The position numbers were made by a program, and so were the translations under genes. A model generated the notes under the pieces. The model was given only the letters and a program-made list of their open reading frames with translations, searched no databases and was not told the origin of the DNA. Source: Oscillospiraceae bacterium (GTDB taxonomy: Bacteria; Bacillota; Clostridia; Oscillospirales; Acutalibacteraceae). From it: 7,660 bases of DNA. The stretch spans positions 1 through 7,660 of the forward strand of contig JAJXDX010000087.1 of NCBI GenBank assembly GCA_021640185.1, given 5' to 3'. This document shows, in pieces, positions 6,991 to 7,660 of this stretch (position 1 is the first letter of the stretch; the number at the start of each line of letters is the position of its first letter).

Positions 6991-7660
6991 TCAGACCGGC
7001 TCCAGCTGCTTATAGATCTCCTGCATATAGCGGTCGACGCCCGCCAACTCGTCGGCGCAGATCTTCAGCTTCATGCGGTCGATCTCCACGGCCTTGCGGT
7101 CGGATTTATACATCATCTCGTGCTCCAGACTGGCCCACGCATCCATCGCCACGGTGCGCAGCTGGATCTCGACCGGGATGTCCTCCGTGACGCCTGCCGA
7201 GGTGCGCACCGGCAGCTGCACGACGATGTGCAGGCTGCGGTAGCCGTTCTCCTTCGGCTTCGCGATGTAATCGGACACGCGCACCACCGTCAGGTCGTCG
7301 CGCGCCATGATCAGCTCCGCCAGACGGTACACGTCGTCGATATAGTTGCAGATCACCCGCACGCCCGCGATGTCCCGCACGCCCGCGCGGATCGACTCCA
7401 CCGTCAGCGGCAGGCCGTGGCGCTCTGCCTTTTCCAAAATGCTCTCCACCGTTTTCATGCGGCATTCCATGTGGTGGATCGGATCGTGATCGTTCTCGGC
7501 GCGGAACTGGTCGTCGATGAACTCCAGCTGTGCGCACAGTTGCCGCATCCCGCCGCGGTACAGCGTCTGCAGGCGGCACAGCTGCTCGATCAGGCCCTCG
7601 TCCGCGCGCGCCGCCGCGCCCGACGCCGAGGACGGCGCACTGACCGCCTCCGACGCCTCC
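6991..7660 (-). CDS. RelQ/YjbM-like small alarmone synthetase, (p)ppGpp synthetase domain, 5' end outside the window
   Basis: It transfers pyrophosphate from ATP to GTP or GDP to make (p)ppGpp, the stringent-response alarmone, in the cytosol. The visible 222 residues contain only the RelA/SpoT synthetase fold: no HD hydrolase, TGS or ACT domain, as in the roughly 210-residue RelQ/YjbM proteins. Landmarks, numbered from the internal Met at 7548, are NDHDPIHHMECRMK (20-32), SILEKAERHGLPL (36-48), RDIAGVRVICNYIDD (58-72) with the metal-binding Asp, DYIAKPKENGYRSLH (93-107) and VEIQLRTVAMDAWASLEHE (126-144). The Met at 7548 is not the likely start: the frame stays open to the window edge, and the segment LIEQLCRLQTLYRGGMRQL matches the N-terminal helix of the family. 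Upstream of that helix is an Ala/Ser-rich stretch (7591-7659) that looks like a flexible tail. The gene ends at TGA 6993-6991, 144 bases before the oxidoreductase start codon on the same strand, but that gene has its own promoter. The function is secure; the exact subtype is less so. Confidence 0.93.
   Translation of the reverse strand, partial: EASEAVSAPSSASGAAARADEGLIEQLCRLQTLYRGGMRQLCAQLEFIDDQFRAENDHDPIHHMECRMKTVESILEKAERHGLPLTVESIRAGVRDIAGVRVICNYIDDVYRLAELIMARDDLTVVRVSDYIAKPKENGYRSLHIVVQLPVRTSAGVTEDIPVEIQLRTVAMDAWASLEHEMMYKSDRKAVEIDRMKLKICADELAGVDRYMQEIYKQLEPV

Noticed and set aside
6981..7040. Intrinsic terminator after the alarmone synthetase gene (six T right after its stop codon).
   Set aside because: I could find only a 5-bp stem (GACCG/CGGTC) with a long loop before the T run, which is too weak to call.
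1..7660. Mobile elements, CRISPR arrays, tRNA/rRNA genes, defence or toxin-antitoxin systems.
   Set aside because: I found no arrays of repeats, no transposase or integrase motifs, no tRNA-like cloverleaf and no unassigned space large enough; all but about 300 bases belong to recognised genes.

Overview
The window looks like chromosomal housekeeping DNA from a GC-rich anaerobic Firmicute. A clostridial lineage such as the Oscillospirales/Ruminococcaceae group is the best guess. The reasons are strong G/C preference at third codon positions, a 1180-residue one-chain pyruvate:ferredoxin oxidoreductase of clostridial type, a RelQ-type small alarmone synthetase and a clostridial-style CarB C-terminus. 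The lineage is inferred; no rRNA or other marker gene is present.

Layout. Positions 13-2487 (+) hold the C-terminal three quarters of carbamoyl-phosphate synthase large subunit (CarB). The reading frame does not stop where CarB normally ends. It runs without a break into the N-terminal part of a diaminopimelate epimerase (DapF)-like domain. An in-frame TGA at 2485-2487 interrupts that domain, and the rest follows in the same frame at 2488-3153 (+). The DapF-like part lacks the first catalytic cysteine but keeps the second. Positions 3154-3304 are a convergent intergenic region with two strong hairpins, one of them a bidirectional terminator. Positions 3305-6847 (-) encode the oxidoreductase, with a clear ribosome binding site and a near-consensus extended -10 promoter at 6934-6962. 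Positions 6991-7660 (-) encode the alarmone synthetase, whose 5' end is beyond the window.

The genes serve separate core functions: pyrimidine/arginine precursor synthesis (CarB), DAP metabolism or something derived from it (DapF-like), central fermentative energy metabolism (PFOR) and stringent-response signalling (SAS). I see no operon logic joining the two strands, and no mobile element, CRISPR, tRNA or rRNA. The part most worth following up is the CarB/DapF-like continuous frame, with its internal TGA and missing catalytic cysteine. The first 12 bases do not fit CarB and contain an in-frame TAG, which suggests a contig edge or assembly break inside the internally duplicated carB gene.
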